Shown here: in pieces, positions 34,384 to 42,793 of the stretch
Numbering within the stretch: the first letter of the stretch is position 1
Layout: the number at the start of each line of letters is the position of its first letter
NCBI GenBank assembly: GCA_000720375.1
Contig: JOAA01000024.1
Coordinates: 87,384 to 151,383 of the forward strand
DNA: 64,000 nucleotides
Reading direction: 5' to 3'
Origin: Rhodococcus rhodnii
GTDB taxonomy: Bacteria; Actinomycetota; Actinomycetes; Mycobacteriales; Pseudonocardiaceae
Program-made: the position numbers and the translations under genes
The notes under the pieces: model-generated
Told to the model about the DNA's origin: nothing
The model's input: the letters and a program-made list of their open reading frames with translations, nothing else
Database searches by the model: none

Positions 34384-35862
34384 TTAGGACTGGCCGAACC
34401 AGCGGCCAAGGGCGTCGGGCAGACCATTCACCCCGGACCCCCCAAAACCGACCCATGCGATGTAACCGTCTGGCCGAACCAGCAAGGCCTCGACGCCGTC
34501 GAGCGCCGCCGGACGCGAACCCGTCGTGACGACGTCGATCCGGTCGGCCCACGGCTCCACGGCGGCGCGCACCTTGTCGTTGTCGGCCAGGTCGATCACG
34601 ATGCCGCGTCCACCGTTCAGGCAACTGAACGCGCGCTTGCCAGGCGACCCATTGCTGGCCGTGAGCTCGAAGTCAGGCAGCCGCCTGCCGAGCAGCGGGT
34701 GGTCGCCGGAACCGACGTCGTACTTGATGTCCAGGCCGGTGACCATGCCGACCAACAGCTTCTGGACGTCCTCGTACGCCAGCAACTCCATCATCACCGC
34801 ACGCATCGGGTCCATCTCGTCGCCGCTGAGGTACAGGATCCGCTGGGCGAGGGTGTTGGCCAGGATGCGCGCGGCAACCGGGTGCCGCTCGGTGTGGTAG
34901 GTGTCCAACAGGTCCGCCGGGGCGTTGCCGTTGATCTCGGCGGCGAGCTTCCACCCGAGGTTCATCGCGTCGCCGATGCCCGCGCTCATGCCCTGGGCGC
35001 CGATCGGCAGGTGGATGTGCGCGGCGTCGCCGAGCAGGAAGACCCGGTCGCGCCGGTACTCGGCGGCCTGCCTGCTGGAGTCGGTGGTGAAGCTTGTCCA
35101 CAATGGCTTCCCGGCGCTGATGTCCTCACCGGTCAGCCGCGTCCACGCGTCGGAGATCTCCTTGAAGCTCGGCACGTCCTCGGCGTTCCGCCGCTTCGCG
35201 GCACTGCGCTCGTACACGACCACGCGGTTGACTTGCGGGCCCATCGGCAGCACCATCACGTACCCGCCCGGCACGCGCTCGCCGGCGAAGCGCGGCCGCA
35301 GCTCAAGGCCGGCGATGTCGGCGAACCACAGCTCGATGACGGGATCCGTACCGGGGAAGTCGACGTCGATCAGCTTGCGGACCGCGCTGCGGCCGCCGTC
35401 GCAGCCCGCCACATAGCGGGCGCGCAGCTTCTCGGGGCCGTCCGGCGTGGTGACGTCCACAGTGACGCCTTCGGCATCCTGGCTCAGTCCGGTGACGTCG
35501 TAGTTCCGGCACACCGCAACACCTTGCTCGGCGGCCCATCCGGCCAGTACGCCCTCGGTGAGCGACTGGGGCTTGCCCCGTGCGCCGTACGAACCGCCTT
35601 CGATGATCTGGTAGTTCAGCGGCAGTCCACCGAAGTGACCGAACGGAATCGTGTGCAGCTCACCGAATCGCGGCAGCAACCCTCGCTGGTCGAACTCCTC
35701 GATGGTGCGAGCGGAGAAACCGAGGGCACGCGACTGCTTCATCGGCTCCGCGAGCCGGTCGAGCACAACGGCCTCGACTCCGGCGAGGCCCAGTTCACCG
35801 GCGAGCATCAGCCCGGTGGGCCCTGCCCCCACGATGATGACGTCCGCATCAAACTCTGACAT
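34384..35862 (-). CDS. FAD-dependent aromatic hydroxylase (PgaE/JadH-like) A
   Basis: A 492-residue class A flavin monooxygenase: VIIVGAGPTGLMLAGEL, GCDGGRSAVRKL, and RVFLLGDAAHIHLPIGAQGM. Close to angucycline C-12/C-12b oxygenases. ATG 35862 (MSEFDADV) is the family start and overlaps the upstream gene by 14 bases. In angucycline routes such enzymes hydroxylate and dehydrate the tetracycle before ring opening. Confidence 0.87.
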   Translation of the reverse strand: MSEFDADVIIVGAGPTGLMLAGELGLAGVEAVVLDRLAEPMKQSRALGFSARTIEEFDQRGLLPRFGELHTIPFGHFGGLPLNYQIIEGGSYGARGKPQSLTEGVLAGWAAEQGVAVCRNYDVTGLSQDAEGVTVDVTTPDGPEKLRARYVAGCDGGRSAVRKLIDVDFPGTDPVIELWFADIAGLELRPRFAGERVPGGYVMVLPMGPQVNRVVVYERSAAKRRNAEDVPSFKEISDAWTRLTGEDISAGKPLWTSFTTDSSRQAAEYRRDRVFLLGDAAHIHLPIGAQGMSAGIGDAMNLGWKLAAEINGNAPADLLDTYHTERHPVAARILANTLAQRILYLSGDEMDPMRAVMMELLAYEDVQKLLVGMVTGLDIKYDVGSGDHPLLGRRLPDFELTASNGSPGKRAFSCLNGGRGIVIDLADNDKVRAAVEPWADRIDVVTTGSRPAALDGVEALLVRPDGYIAWVGFGGSGVNGLPDALGRWFGQS

Positions 35863-37300
35863 TTTCCTTCCTACCTTCCGCGCGCAACAGCTTCCCGATC
35901 GCCTGGTCCAGGTCTGCCTCACTGCTACCTGCCCAGGCGAGGAAGCCGTCCGGCCGCAGGAGGATGGTGCTGATTCCCGGGAGAGATCCCGCTTCGTCCG
36001 TCGCTTGAATCGTGGGGATGGGCCAGCGCCCGGAGTCGTCGGACGCCGGGGTGAGTCGCACTAGGACGGGTTCGGTTCCCGCTGCCCGCAGCGGGCCCGA
36101 TTCCGTCCGTAGCCGCAAGTTCGTGATACGCCGCCCGACAAGCGGGGACTCGGGCGGGCCGTACCGGTCGCTGAGGTTGCTGGCGACCCCGGCCAGGTGC
36201 GTACGGACCTGGCTGAGGCTGGTCAGTTCGGTCAGTACCGTGCGCAGCGGCTCGAACTCGGGCCCGCCGATCAGTACAACCTCTTGCGCCGCAACATGGT
36301 TCAGCACGCGCCTGGCGATCGCGTGCCGCTCGTCGTGGTAGCTGTCCAGCAGGCTGGGTGCTGCCCAGCCGCGCACCGTTCCGGCGAGTTTCCAGCCGAG
36401 GTTGACCGCGTCCTGCAGGCCGACGTTCAGTGCCTGGCCACCGATCGGCATGTGCCAGTGGGCCGCGTCGCCCGCGAGCAGAACCCGGCCCTGCCGGTAG
36501 GAATCGGCCAGCCCCCACGAGTTGTCGAAGGCGTCCAGCCAGATGGCGGTCCCTCCGGAGATGTCCTCGCCGGTCACCTTCTCCCACAGCGCGACGACTT
36601 CACCGAACTCTGGCGGCCCGGTCCGTTCGGTCACGGCTTGGCCTGCCGCGTGCACCATCACCCGTGTGACGCCGTCGCGAGTCATCGCGACGGCGAACCC
36701 GGCTTCGAGCCGCTCGAACCTGCGGTCACGGATCTGAATGCCAGTCACGTCAGCGCGCAGCAGCTCCTTCGTCGCCGCCTCGGCCGTCACGGGGAACCCG
36801 CGCAGTCTGCGTACGGTGCTGTGGGCTCCGTCGCAGCCGACCACGTACCGCGCCTCGATCCGCAGGTCTCCCCTTGGTCCACGGACTCCGCAGACAACGT
36901 GGTCGTCCCGCTCGATGATCTCGGTGAGCTCGTGCCCCCGAAGCAGCGTCACGCCCAGCTCAGCGGCGCGCTCACCCAGGACCGCCTCGGTTCGGTACTG
37001 GGGCACCTTCCAGTTGCCCGCGTACTCGCTGTCCAAATTGGACATATCGAAGCCCAGGCCGCCGAAGTGTGCCCGCGGCTCGTGCGCTGCCTCTGCCAGC
37101 AGCGCATCGAAACCGCGCTCGTGCAACAGTTCGGCGGTCAGCGTGGTGAGCTGGCTGGCCCGCGACTCGGTCATCGGGACGGGCAAGCGCTCCACGATGG
37201 TGACCGGCACGTTGGCCCGGCCGAGCTCGCAGGCCAGCAGGAGCCCGACCGGGCCCGCGCCGACGACGACGACCGCTGCGGCCGCCTGGGGTCTCGTCAC
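35849..37300 (-). CDS. FAD-dependent aromatic hydroxylase B
   Basis: A 483-residue relative of the preceding enzyme, with VVVVGAGPVGLLLACEL, GCDGAHSTVRRL and RVLLAGDAAHWHMPIGGQ. It starts four bases inside the end of the aromatase gene (ATGA) and overlaps hydroxylase A by 14 bases, so three genes are coupled. The arrangement of two fused-in-order hydroxylases with an aromatase is common in angucycline clusters. Site of oxidation cannot be told from sequence. Confidence 0.85.
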   Translation of the reverse strand: MTRPQAAAAVVVVGAGPVGLLLACELGRANVPVTIVERLPVPMTESRASQLTTLTAELLHERGFDALLAEAAHEPRAHFGGLGFDMSNLDSEYAGNWKVPQYRTEAVLGERAAELGVTLLRGHELTEIIERDDHVVCGVRGPRGDLRIEARYVVGCDGAHSTVRRLRGFPVTAEAATKELLRADVTGIQIRDRRFERLEAGFAVAMTRDGVTRVMVHAAGQAVTERTGPPEFGEVVALWEKVTGEDISGGTAIWLDAFDNSWGLADSYRQGRVLLAGDAAHWHMPIGGQALNVGLQDAVNLGWKLAGTVRGWAAPSLLDSYHDERHAIARRVLNHVAAQEVVLIGGPEFEPLRTVLTELTSLSQVRTHLAGVASNLSDRYGPPESPLVGRRITNLRLRTESGPLRAAGTEPVLVRLTPASDDSGRWPIPTIQATDEAGSLPGISTILLRPDGFLAWAGSSEADLDQAIGKLLRAEGRKENVRV

Positions 37301-38253
37301 GACGCCGCGCGCGTGCCGCCGGAGCCTTCAGCAAAGGCCTTCGCGGCACGCAAGGTCGTCAAACTGTTGTTGCTCAACGCGTTCTGGACGAACTTCTGCG
37401 CCGCTGCCAAGTCCGCGTCCGGACCGAGCACGTCGGCGATGCGGTCCTCGTTGATCCGAATCGTGTGCCGCGACGTCACCGACACGCCACCGTCACACTC
37501 CTCGATCAGCCAGCGCCCGGTGTGCAGTGTCATCAGCGCGGGCAGAACGATCTGCTTGTACACAATGGTCGTGTTCGGCTGGCACACGCGGACGGATCGC
37601 GTGGTGTGCGTCGATCCGTCCTTCGTGCGAGTGTCCATTTCGAGCGTCTGCAGCCCCGGCGTTTCCTCCTCCAACAACACCCTGGCCACGTGCGGGAGCC
37701 GCTGCTCCCAGAGCTGGGCCTCGTTGATGAAGTCGTAGACGTCCTTGGTGCTGCCGTCGACCGTCACGGTGTCGTCGAACGTGATCAGCTTGTCGGGACC
37801 GCTCGCCTCCACGTTCGTCTTGAGCGCGTTCAGCTCCGACGTGCTGTTGCGGTCGACCGCCTTGATGATCCAGTCCAGATCGGCCGGATCGTCGGTCGCC
37901 GGGAAGAAATCGTGCAGCAGGCGCACATGGCATTCGGAGTCGGACACGGGCTCGATCACCCATTCCCCGCCCATGCCACCGACCGGGTGCTGCGAGCGTT
38001 CCTGACGGAACGACACGCTCATCCGCGCCGGATCGTGCTCGCGCCTGGACGTCCAGCTCTTGGCGGCGCCGTTGGCGGTCGCCCAGATCCGGATCAGCTC
38101 CGAGTTCCCGTCCCGCCGCACGCTTTCGGCGTGCACGGTCGGTGGGAAGATCGTCGGCCACTTGTCGACGTCCGCGATCAGTGCGTAGACCCGCTCGGCT
38201 GGAGCAGCGACGTTGACCGTGTGTTCGGTCTCCCGCACCGCGCTCGTAGTCAC
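37297..38253 (-). CDS. Didomain polyketide aromatase/cyclase
   Basis: A 318-residue protein of two START-like (SRPBCC) domains: residues ~8-150 and ~160-305. The first shows VNVAAPAERVYALIADVDKWP and the second FDDTVTVDGSTKDVYDFI, as in ActVII-type first-ring aromatases that follow C-9 ketoreduction. GTG 38253 is chosen because AGAGGAG lies upstream. Together with the ketoreductase at 41036 it shows a type II polyketide pathway of reducing type. Confidence 0.92.
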   Translation of the reverse strand: MTTSAVRETEHTVNVAAPAERVYALIADVDKWPTIFPPTVHAESVRRDGNSELIRIWATANGAAKSWTSRREHDPARMSVSFRQERSQHPVGGMGGEWVIEPVSDSECHVRLLHDFFPATDDPADLDWIIKAVDRNSTSELNALKTNVEASGPDKLITFDDTVTVDGSTKDVYDFINEAQLWEQRLPHVARVLLEEETPGLQTLEMDTRTKDGSTHTTRSVRVCQPNTTIVYKQIVLPALMTLHTGRWLIEECDGGVSVTSRHTIRINEDRIADVLGPDADLAAAQKFVQNALSNNSLTTLRAAKAFAEGSGGTRAAS

Positions 38254-38282
38254 GATTCTTCTCCTCTTGCTGACGAAAACGG

Positions 38283-39764
38283 CTATCGGGCGGACACAAG
38301 CGGCTGGGTTTGCGTTGCCCCGAACCAGCGCCGCAGCGCGTCTGCGAGCTCGCCTGCGCCCGGGGCGGCCCACGCGACGTAGCCGTCGGGCCGGATCAGC
38401 ACGGATTCCGTTGCGGCGCCACGTTCTTCCGGCCCGGCCGGGAAGCTCTTCACCCGGACCACGTCGACGCGGTCGGCCCATCCGGCGACGAGCTGGCTCA
38501 CCGAGTCGTCCGAGGTGATCAGGACGCCCTTCGCCGAGTGCAGCAGCGATGCGATCTGCGCACGGCCGCCGTCGGCGAGTTCCAGCTCACGGTCGGCCAT
38601 CCGCGCACCGAGCAACGGATGCCCCTCGCCCACGTCGTAACGGATGTCGAACCCGCTCACCATGCCGGACAAATGCCGCGCTGCCACCGGAAGCGCGAAG
38701 ATCTCCGCCATGATGCTGCGCAGCGGCTCGACCGACTTGCCGCTGAGGTTGAGCGTGCCCTGGGCGACGGTGTTGCGCAGAACCCGTGCCCCCACTGGGT
38801 GTCGCTCACTGTGGTAGGTGTCCAGCAGCTCGCCCGGACCCCAGCCCTTGAGCGTCGCGGCCAGTTTCCAGCCGAGGTTCACCGCGTCCTGCACACCGAT
38901 GCTCAGCCCCTGACCGCCTGCCGGCAGGTGGATGTGCGCGGCGTCGCCCGCCAGCAACACGCGGCCACGCCGGTACTCGGTGACCTGACGCGTGGCGTCG
39001 GTGAAGCTGCTGACCCACCGGGCACTCCCGCCGTGGATCGACTCGCCGGTCAGCCGCTGCCACGCGTTCGCGACGTCGGAGAAGGTCACCTTGCGGCTCT
39101 TGTCCGGCTGCGTTCCGTTCTCGCACACGATGATCCGGAAGTAGCTCTCGTCCAGTTTCGCCGCCATGACCATGCCGTTGGGCAGCAGCTCGCCGATCAT
39201 CCGCGGCCGGATGGCGCAGCCGGTGACGTCCGCGAGGTACATCTCGCGCATCGCGTCCGTGCCAGGGAAATCGAAGCCCGCGAGCTTGCGGACGGTGCTC
39301 TGGCCGCCATCGCAGCCCACCAGGTAGTGGGCCGAGTACTCGGCGAGGCCGTCGGGACCCTGCACGACCGCGGTGACGCCGTCGCTGGTGTCCTTCAGGC
39401 TGGTGACTTCGTGCCCGCGGCGCAGTGTCACGCCCAGTTCGAGTGCCCAGCCCTCGAGCATCTCCTCGAGCTTGAACTGGGGCACGCCGCGCATGCCGAA
39501 GTGGGAGCCTTCCAGGATCCCGTAGTCGATCGGGATGCCGCCGAAGTGCCCAAGCTGGGCGATCTCGGTGTTCTCCAGCCGGCCGAGCAGCCCGCGGTTG
39601 TGGAAGATCTCGGTCGCGCGGGCGGTGAACCCGATCCCGCGCGACTCCCAGCTCCGCTCGGTCCGCTTCTCGAAGACGGTGACGTCCACGCCGCCGAGGC
39701 GAAGCTCGGCCGCGAGCATCAACCCCGTCGGTCCGGCACCGACAACTATGACCTCAGTATCCAT
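38283..39764 (-). CDS. FAD-dependent aromatic hydroxylase C
   Basis: A 493-residue class A flavin monooxygenase with VIVVGAGPTGLMLAAEL, GCDGGQSTVRKL, RVLLAGDAAHIHLPAGGQGL and a C-terminal VLIRPDGYVAWA block. It is most like hydroxylase A and the tandem pair at 46505-49404. It lies between the O-methyltransferase-like and aromatase genes in one operon. It probably oxidises the polyketide core. Confidence 0.87.
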   Translation of the reverse strand: MDTEVIVVGAGPTGLMLAAELRLGGVDVTVFEKRTERSWESRGIGFTARATEIFHNRGLLGRLENTEIAQLGHFGGIPIDYGILEGSHFGMRGVPQFKLEEMLEGWALELGVTLRRGHEVTSLKDTSDGVTAVVQGPDGLAEYSAHYLVGCDGGQSTVRKLAGFDFPGTDAMREMYLADVTGCAIRPRMIGELLPNGMVMAAKLDESYFRIIVCENGTQPDKSRKVTFSDVANAWQRLTGESIHGGSARWVSSFTDATRQVTEYRRGRVLLAGDAAHIHLPAGGQGLSIGVQDAVNLGWKLAATLKGWGPGELLDTYHSERHPVGARVLRNTVAQGTLNLSGKSVEPLRSIMAEIFALPVAARHLSGMVSGFDIRYDVGEGHPLLGARMADRELELADGGRAQIASLLHSAKGVLITSDDSVSQLVAGWADRVDVVRVKSFPAGPEERGAATESVLIRPDGYVAWAAPGAGELADALRRWFGATQTQPLVSAR

Positions 39765-39818
39765 TTCGCGTCCTCAGCTTCGAGTGGGCGTCGGGGACCG
39801 GCTTTCACACGCCGGGTG

Positions 39819-40847
39819 TCAGGCAGGGATCGCCTCGATGATCGAGACCGGTGAGGTGGTGGGAACAGCCCTGACCAGCTGCAGACCGGCCTTGGCGAAC
39901 AGCTCGGCGTACTGCGGCAGCGTGCGTTCCTTGGCACCGAGCAGCAGCATCAGCCACAGGTCGATGATGTTGCCGATGTGCCGCTGGTTGTTCTCCTCGA
40001 TCACGTACTCGATCACGAGCAGCTTGCCGTCGGAGGCGATCGCGTCGCGGACGTTGCTCAGCAGCCCGAGGCACGCCTCCTCCGGGAAGTCGTGCAGGAC
40101 GTGCTTGAGCACGTAGCAGTCCGCACCCGCGGGCAGCTTGTCGAAGTGACCGCCGTGCTCGATCGTGACCCGGTTCGCGACACCAGCGGCCTCAAGCACG
40201 GGCGGCGCGGCCGCGGTCGCGGCCTCGGAGTCGTACAGGACACCGTGCGTGCTGGTCGCCCGCGCCAGAATCCCCGCAAGGAGAGCGCCGCGCCCGCCGA
40301 CGACATCCACGACCGTGCGGAACTGGGAGAAGTCGTACGCCGCCAGCACCGGGTCGGTCTCCGACGCCGACATGCTGCCCATCCCCTGGAAGAACTCGGC
40401 CATGTACTCCGGGTTCGACATCAGGAACTCGTAGGCGCCCATGCCACGCAGCTTGGGCATGTTGGCCTCGCCGGTGCGCACGGTGCTGATCAGGTGGCCG
40501 AACTCCTCCCACAGCAGCGGGTGGCCCATCAGCATGGCGATGCCGCGCATCGAATCCGGCGCGTTGTCCCTGAGCGAATCGGCCATCGGGGTCAGCGCGA
40601 AGCGGCCATCCGACTGAAGCCGGAACACCGAATAGCCGGACAGCGTGCGCAGCAACCGATACGTCGCCTCCGGATCGGCGTCGACCCGTTTCGCGATTTC
40701 GTCCGCAGGCAGCGGTCCGTCGCCAAGAACATCTGCGATTCCAAGCTTGGCGGCGACTGACAGCGCCTGGGTTACCACCGAGCCTTGAATCAGGTCGAGC
40801 AACTCGTACGCGGCAGACTGGTCCCGGTCGACCGGCAATGCGGACAT
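39819..40847 (-). CDS. O-methyltransferase-like protein with altered SAM motif (possible hydrazine-transfer enzyme)
   Basis: A 342-residue DnrK/AlpH-family protein. The N-terminal dimerisation domain is normal and the general base is present (LKHVLHDFPEE). The SAM loop reads VVDVVGGRGALLAGIL, with a valine where the family has glycine, and the ribose-binding segment is VLYDSEAAT instead of xxDLP. These changes may weaken methyl transfer. Kinamycin's AlpH, an O-methyltransferase-like protein, joins glutamylhydrazine to the polyketide, and this first gene of the tailoring operon is a good candidate for that step; the protein at 22317 is the other. Confidence 0.8.
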   Translation of the reverse strand: MSALPVDRDQSAAYELLDLIQGSVVTQALSVAAKLGIADVLGDGPLPADEIAKRVDADPEATYRLLRTLSGYSVFRLQSDGRFALTPMADSLRDNAPDSMRGIAMLMGHPLLWEEFGHLISTVRTGEANMPKLRGMGAYEFLMSNPEYMAEFFQGMGSMSASETDPVLAAYDFSQFRTVVDVVGGRGALLAGILARATSTHGVLYDSEAATAAAPPVLEAAGVANRVTIEHGGHFDKLPAGADCYVLKHVLHDFPEEACLGLLSNVRDAIASDGKLLVIEYVIEENNQRHIGNIIDLWLMLLLGAKERTLPQYAELFAKAGLQLVRAVPTTSPVSIIEAIPA

Positions 40848-40923
40848 GTTTCCCTCCAGAATTCTCCGACTCTGGGCGGCGACGATAGTTCTGTCCGATT
40901 TATGCCCGCAACCAGGCGCGATC

Positions 40924-40952
40924 GTTCAACTGCAGAATCGACGCAGTCGAAC
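40924..40952. promoter_or_regulatory. Shared cluster operator, copy 3
   Basis: GTTCAACTGC, 12 bases, GTCGAAC, identical in arms and spacing to 6580-6608. It is centred between the O-methyltransferase-like gene (-) and the ketoreductase gene (+), 76 and 83 bases from their starts. Confidence 0.75.
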
Positions 40953-40970
40953 CAGCACGCTTCAACCGAG

Positions 40971-41050
40971 GCTCGACCGAGATTATTGGAATCCCTGTCA
41001 GGCTGCCGCGAGACTATGCCGAAGGAGTAGGCGAAATGGCGGACAACGGA
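40971..41050 (+). repeat. Promoter/leader module shared with the flavoenzyme at 10923, copy 2
   Basis: This matches 10852-10937, including the ribosome site GAAGGAG and the first five codons. Just before it, TCAACCG (40962) and TCGACCG (40973) form an 11-base-spaced direct repeat that faintly resembles SARP regulator sites. Confidence 0.65.
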
Positions 41051-41821
41051 CAGCACGTCGCGTTGATCACCGGCGGGACGAGCGGAATCGGCCTCGCGGT
41101 GGCCGAGACCCTCGCGGCCAGTGGCCTCAAGGTCTTCATCTGTTCGCGTACCAAGGAAGCCGTCGACGAGACGGTCGGCAAGCTGCGGGCGAACGACTAC
41201 CAGGCCGACGGCGTCGTCGCCGACGTCCGGCGCCCGGAGGACGTCCAGCGCCTGGTAGGCACCGCCGTGGAGCGATTCGGGCAGGTCGACATCCTGGTCA
41301 ACAACGCGGGCCGCAGCGGCGGCGGCATCACCGCGGAGATCGCCGACGAGCTCTGGTACGACGTCATCGACACCAACCTCAACAGCGTCTTCCTGATGAC
41401 CCGCGAGGTGCTCAGGACCGGCAAACTGGTCGAACGCGGCTGGGGCCGGATCGTCAACATCGCGTCGACCGGCGGCAAGCAGGGCGTGGTGCTCGGCGCT
41501 CCCTATTCCGCTTCCAAGCACGGCGTCATCGGATTCACCAAGGCCTTGGGTCTTGAACTCGCGAAGACGGGTGTCACGGTGAACGCCGTGTGCCCCGGTT
41601 ACGTCGAAACACCGATGGCGCAGCGGGTGCGGCAGGGTTACGCGGCGCACTTCGACACTTCCGAGGACGCGATTCTCGAACGTTTCCAGGCGAAAATCCC
41701 GCTTGGCCGTTACTCCACGACCGAAGAAGTGGCCGGATTGGTCGACTATCTCGTCACCGATGCCGCCGCGCCGATCACCGCGCAGGCGATCAACATCTGC
41801 GGCGGTCTCGGAAATTACTGA
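41036..41821 (+). CDS. Polyketide C-9 ketoreductase (ActIII type)
   Basis: A 261-residue short-chain reductase: cofactor loop TGGTSGIG, NNAGRSGGGITAEIADELW, and catalytic S...YSASK. The GRSGGG-T-E block is specific to type II polyketide ketoreductases that reduce C-9 of the nascent chain. The protein begins MADN like the flavoenzyme at 10923. A strong terminator follows, so it may be transcribed alone. Confidence 0.94.
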   Translation: MADNGQHVALITGGTSGIGLAVAETLAASGLKVFICSRTKEAVDETVGKLRANDYQADGVVADVRRPEDVQRLVGTAVERFGQVDILVNNAGRSGGGITAEIADELWYDVIDTNLNSVFLMTREVLRTGKLVERGWGRIVNIASTGGKQGVVLGAPYSASKHGVIGFTKALGLELAKTGVTVNAVCPGYVETPMAQRVRQGYAAHFDTSEDAILERFQAKIPLGRYSTTEEVAGLVDYLVTDAAAPITAQAINICGGLGNY

Positions 41822-41831
41822 AAGCGCGAAG

Positions 41832-41859
41832 AAAAGCGCATTCACACGAATGCGCTTTT
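41832..41859 (+). terminator. Rho-independent terminator after the ketoreductase gene
   Basis: Arms AAAAGCGCATTC / GAATGCGCTTTT with loop ACAC and a T-run, 11 bases after the stop codon. Confidence 0.92.
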
Positions 41860-41915
41860 TTCATGTTCTGACATGACTTGAAATGGCTTTGCGGCCGTAG
41901 ACGTGGAGGCGCACG

Positions 41916-42788
41916 GTGGCGGTGGACGGGACGATCCTGGTGCTCGGCGGGACCGGCAAGCAGGGCGGCGCGACGGCAGGCGAGCTGCTGCGCCGTGGGC
42001 GGGTTGTGCACGCGCTGGTGCGTGATCCGGAGTCGCCCAAGGCGCGGGCGCTGGCCGACGCGGGCGCGGTGCTTGTACGCGGCGACATGAACGACGAGGC
42101 GTCGTTACGCGCGGCGATGGCCGGGGTCCATGGCGTGTTCAGTGTTCAGACGTTCCTGACTCCCGGCGGGGTCGAGGAAGAGGAGCGCCAAGGCAAAGCG
42201 GTGGCTGACGCCGCGGCGCACGCGGGCGTGGCGCATTTCGTCTACACGTCGGTCGGCGGCGCGGAACGCGACACCGGCATCCCGCACTTCGACAGCAAAT
42301 GGGCGATCGAGCAACACATCCAGAAGCTCGGGCTGCCCGCGACCATCCTGCGGCCGGTGATGTTCCACGAGTGCTTCAACGACATCAGCCCGCGTGTGGT
42401 GGACGGCAGGTTCATGCTGGGCTTGGCGGTGCGCCCCGATATCGCGGTCCAGCTCATCGCGACCAGCGACATCGGCCTGTTCGCCGCCGATGCCTTCGAC
42501 GACCCGGGCACGTGGATCGGCAGGCAGGTCGAAATCGCGGGCGACCAGCTGACCGGACCGCAGATGGCCGAGGCGTTCGAGCGCGCGACCGGCACGCCGA
42601 CCCGGTATCAGCAGCTTCCGCTCGAACCGCTGCGCGGGCGTCGCGACGATTTGGCCGCCATGTTCGAATGGTTCGAACGCGAGGGTTACCAGGCAGACCT
42701 GCCTGCGCTGCGCCAGATGCGGCCGGACCTCGTCTCGCTGGAAAGCTGGGTGCGGACCAGCTGGACCCCGCCCGTCGCACGGCCGTAG
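41916..42788 (+). CDS. NmrA-family NAD(P)-binding protein
   Basis: A 290-residue atypical SDR: LVLGGTGKQGGATAGELL at the N-terminus and the NmrA-like core (HFVYTSVGGAERDTGIPHFDSKW). Such proteins serve either as quinone/isoflavone-type reductases or as NADP-sensing regulators. It begins with GTG, four to six bases after a weak purine stretch. It precedes the sulfate transporter by five bases, so it may belong to that unit. It could act as a quinone reductase in tailoring. Confidence 0.78.
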   Translation: MAVDGTILVLGGTGKQGGATAGELLRRGRVVHALVRDPESPKARALADAGAVLVRGDMNDEASLRAAMAGVHGVFSVQTFLTPGGVEEEERQGKAVADAAAHAGVAHFVYTSVGGAERDTGIPHFDSKWAIEQHIQKLGLPATILRPVMFHECFNDISPRVVDGRFMLGLAVRPDIAVQLIATSDIGLFAADAFDDPGTWIGRQVEIAGDQLTGPQMAEAFERATGTPTRYQQLPLEPLRGRRDDLAAMFEWFEREGYQADLPALRQMRPDLVSLESWVRTSWTPPVARP

Positions 42789-42793
42789 CACCA

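Noticed and set aside
33235..35859. An 874-codon open frame on the plus strand
   Set aside because: It runs through the end of the 627-aa gene and antisense to the ABM and hydroxylase genes; it has no recognisable content and is a high-GC shadow.
40962..40979. TCAACCG/TCGACCG direct repeat as a SARP site
   Set aside because: The 11-base spacing fits, but only two imperfect heptamers are present and the copy at 10852 has just one; noted only as a hint.
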